A stretch of 64,000 nt of DNA, taken from positions 1 to 64,000 of the forward strand of contig JAFVBE010000008.1 of NCBI GenBank assembly GCA_017480195.1. Direction: 5' to 3'. Every line of letters starts with the position of its first letter. The first letter of the stretch is position 1. The stretch comes from Lachnospiraceae bacterium (lineage in GTDB: Bacteria; Bacillota; Clostridia; Lachnospirales; Lachnospiraceae). The notes under the pieces are model-generated. The model saw nothing but the letters and a program-made list of their open reading frames with translations. It did not search any database and was not told where the DNA came from. Made by a program: the position numbers and the translations under genes. Positions 62,046-64,000 of the stretch are shown here, piece after piece.

Positions 62046-64000
62046 CTACTCATCAAATTTTACATCTATTCCATCTATTTCGCTCATCCATAGTGCCACG
62101 CTTGCATCTGAAGGCATACGCCAGTCTCCTCTTGGAGACAAAGCTACCGAACCAACCTTTACACCATCCGGCATACAGCTACGCTTAAACTGTTGTGAGA
62201 AGAATCTCTTGTAAAAAAGCTTCATCCAGTCAAGTATCACCTCCGGCTTATATGTGCCTGTGAAGGCTTTCTTTGCCAAGAAGAATATCTTTGATGGGCT
62301 GTATCCGTATCGCATCATATAATATAAGAAAAAGTCATGCAGCTCATATGGACCGACTGCCTCCTCTGTCTTCTGTGAGATATTGCCGTCTTCATCCGGC
62401 GGAAGAAGCTCAGGACTTATAGGTGTGTCGATAATATCCTTTAAGACATCTGTGCTGTCAGGGAAAATTTCCTCCTTGATTACACTCTCTATAAGCCATT
62501 TTACTAAGGTCTTTGGAATACTTGCATTTACACCGTACATACTCATATGGTCGCCATTATAGGTACACCAACCGAGTGCAAGCTCTGAAAGGTCACCTGT
62601 ACCTACTACTATTGCTCCGATTTTATTCGCATAGTCCATAAGCACCTGAGTTCTCTCTCTTGCCTGAACATTTTCATAAGTTGTATCCTTGTCAGCTATG
62701 TCGTGGTCAATATCATTATAATGCACCAGACACGCTTCTTTTATCGGTATATCTTTAATGGTTATACCAAGCGTTTCCATAAGAACTATAGAATTATTGT
62801 AGGTTCTGTCACTTGTTCCAAATGCCGGCATTGTAATTCCCGTAAGGTCAGTCATCGGTTTTCCAAGCTTTTTTAACGCCTGTGCACATACAAGAAGTGT
62901 CAGGGTTGAGTCCATTCCTCCCGATACGCCAACTACCATCTTACCGCCCGTCACACTTAATCTCTTGATAAGTCCTCCTACTTGCATTGCAAATATTGAC
63001 TTACATCTTTCCAAACGCTTCCTTCTACTGCCCGGTATAAACGGATGGGAATTAAGCTTATAATGCTTGGCATCAGAACCGAAATTATCTACAGATTTGA
63101 AATTAACTGTCCGTACATCATTAATATATCCATAGGCGCTGTAGGTATCCTTGAAGGTCTTACCCTTAATCCTGTCTGCTCTTATTCGACCTAAGTCAAT
63201 ATCATTTATCAGTAGATAATTATTATCTGCCACATTATCATTCTCCTTGAGCATCTTACCATACTCTGCTATAAGACTGTTACCTGAGAAAATAAGGTCT
63301 GTCGTTGACTCCCCGCTTCCTGCAGATACATAAAGATAATCGCACATTAATGTGGAAGATTTACTTAAGATAAGACTTCTTCTGTATTCCTTTTTATTAA
63401 TCATATCATTGCTTGCTGAAGGATTAATTATAAGCTCTGCACCTGCCATGGCAAGCCATGAGGACGGTGTTACAGGAGCCCACAAATCCTCGCATATTTC
63501 CACACCGAATTTGAAATCATCATTTATGGAATATACTATATTATTTCCAACAGGCACCATATAATCATCTGTTACATCACTTGCAACCAGGGATAAAGGT
63601 ATTTCTTCAACATCCAAGTCAAGTGCAGATGAAAACCATCTTTTTTCATAGAATTCATTATAATTCGGAAGGAATGTCTTGACGCTTATTCCTTTTAATT
63701 CGCCCTTATATAGCACATAGGCGGCATTATACAGTTGATGATTGATATATAATGGTGCACCAATGATAATAACCATATCAAGTATGGATGAAACAGCAAT
63801 CAAATCTTTCACAGCACCCTTGCACTTGTCAAGCAGACTCCTCTGATAGAATAAATCTCCACAGGTATAGCCTGTTATGGCAAGCTCAGGGAATGCAACA
63901 AGGTTTACCCCCTCTTTAAATGCCTCGTCAATTTTCTCAATAATTTTGTTTTTGTTATAGGTTATGTCTGCGACCTTAAGATCCGGAACCGCAGCAGCCA
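62046..64000 (-). CDS. nadE: Glutamine-dependent NAD+ synthetase (5' end outside window)
   Basis: The frame is open to the window edge, so the N-terminus is missing; at least 651 residues are present. The N-terminal nitrilase-type glutaminase part shows VPDLKVADITYN, FPELAITGYTCGDLF and EICEDLWAP. The synthetase domain carries the PP-loop VGVSGGMDSTLTLLV and GTGDLSELALGWCTYNGDHM. It amidates deamido-NAD to NAD+ with glutamine as nitrogen donor. Only the beginning of the glutaminase domain lies outside. Confidence 0.95.
   Translation of the reverse strand, partial: AAAVPDLKVADITYNKNKIIEKIDEAFKEGVNLVAFPELAITGYTCGDLFYQRSLLDKCKGAVKDLIAVSSILDMVIIIGAPLYINHQLYNAAYVLYKGELKGISVKTFLPNYNEFYEKRWFSSALDLDVEEIPLSLVASDVTDDYMVPVGNNIVYSINDDFKFGVEICEDLWAPVTPSSWLAMAGAELIINPSASNDMINKKEYRRSLILSKSSTLMCDYLYVSAGSGESTTDLIFSGNSLIAEYGKMLKENDNVADNNYLLINDIDLGRIRADRIKGKTFKDTYSAYGYINDVRTVNFKSVDNFGSDAKHYKLNSHPFIPGSRRKRLERCKSIFAMQVGGLIKRLSVTGGKMVVGVSGGMDSTLTLLVCAQALKKLGKPMTDLTGITMPAFGTSDRTYNNSIVLMETLGITIKDIPIKEACLVHYNDIDHDIADKDTTYENVQARERTQVLMDYANKIGAIVVGTGDLSELALGWCTYNGDHMSMYGVNASIPKTLVKWLIESVIKEEIFPDSTDVLKDIIDTPISPELLPPDEDGNISQKTEEAVGPYELHDFFLYYMMRYGYSPSKIFFLAKKAFTGTYKPEVILDWMKLFYKRFFSQQFKRSCMPDGVKVGSVALSPRGDWRMPSDASVALWMSEIDGIDVKFDE

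Overview
The window looks like chromosome from a motile, low-GC, Gram-positive anaerobe of the Clostridia, most likely Lachnospiraceae. This is inferred from gene content and order, not from a search. The signs are sporulation genes yqfC-yqfD behind a SigE-type promoter, a DivIVA/SepF/MinCD division set, sortase-type surface anchoring, a SigD-type flagellin promoter, and A+T-rich coding sequence with some GTG and TTG starts. I saw no rRNA, tRNA or CRISPR array.

Layout. (1) 1-2850 is an accessory patch. It holds the 3' part of a HINT-type polymorphic toxin and its immunity gene, a 27-bp inverted repeat, an intact Cys/Gly-repeat peptide gene that looks like a thiazole/oxazole-modified peptide precursor beside a decayed YcaO cyclodehydratase, and a broken RHS fragment. 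(2) 3110-16056 is plus-strand housekeeping: yqfC-yqfD-phoH, ybeY, a YerB-like lipoprotein, a small membrane protein, two flavoproteins, proB/ynzC/5-FTHF cyclo-ligase/proA, and a MoxR-VWA pair. (3) 16057-24990 is mixed: long palindromic elements, a small zinc-ribbon protein, a GNAT enzyme, a cytidylate-kinase-like protein, a chemoreceptor/Hpt/REC-GGDEF-EAL cluster, carbonic anhydrase, a Phd-PIN toxin-antitoxin pair and a tyrosine recombinase. (4) 24989-50393 is a long minus-strand run for envelope, division, elongation and repair: rluD, lspA, aroB, divIVA, sepF, yggS, an HlyD-like protein, a D,D-carboxypeptidase, mgsA, rodA, minD, minC, PBP2, mreD, mreC, radC, a PLP enzyme, miaA, a GH5 glycosidase, mutL, mutS and miaB. 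(5) 50536-64000 is accessory and regulatory: an XRE regulator, an iron alcohol dehydrogenase, a polar amino-acid ABC transporter, an SOS-type yneA gene, flagellin, hipBA, a cell-wall surface protein with a LytTR regulator, a small XRE regulator, and NAD synthetase running off the window end.

How the parts connect. The minus-strand run supplies the lateral-wall machinery (MreC/MreD/PBP2/RodA), septum placement (MinC/MinD/DivIVA/SepF) and mismatch repair (MutS/MutL). The chemoreceptor, Hpt protein and REC-GGDEF-EAL protein sit together and probably link a sensory input to c-di-GMP turnover, in a cell that also encodes flagellin. The yneA-like gene has three LexA-like boxes around a consensus promoter, a clear SOS cassette.

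Most interesting points: the TOMM-like precursor beside a broken YcaO gene; an amino-acid-binding lipoprotein whose two halves are in circularly permuted order, next to a permease carrying a lipobox-like N-terminus; a family of long nested palindromes, two of which share a core; a perfect 37-bp-stem GC-rich palindrome touching the miaB stop codon; and the absence of minE and mreB from their usual places.
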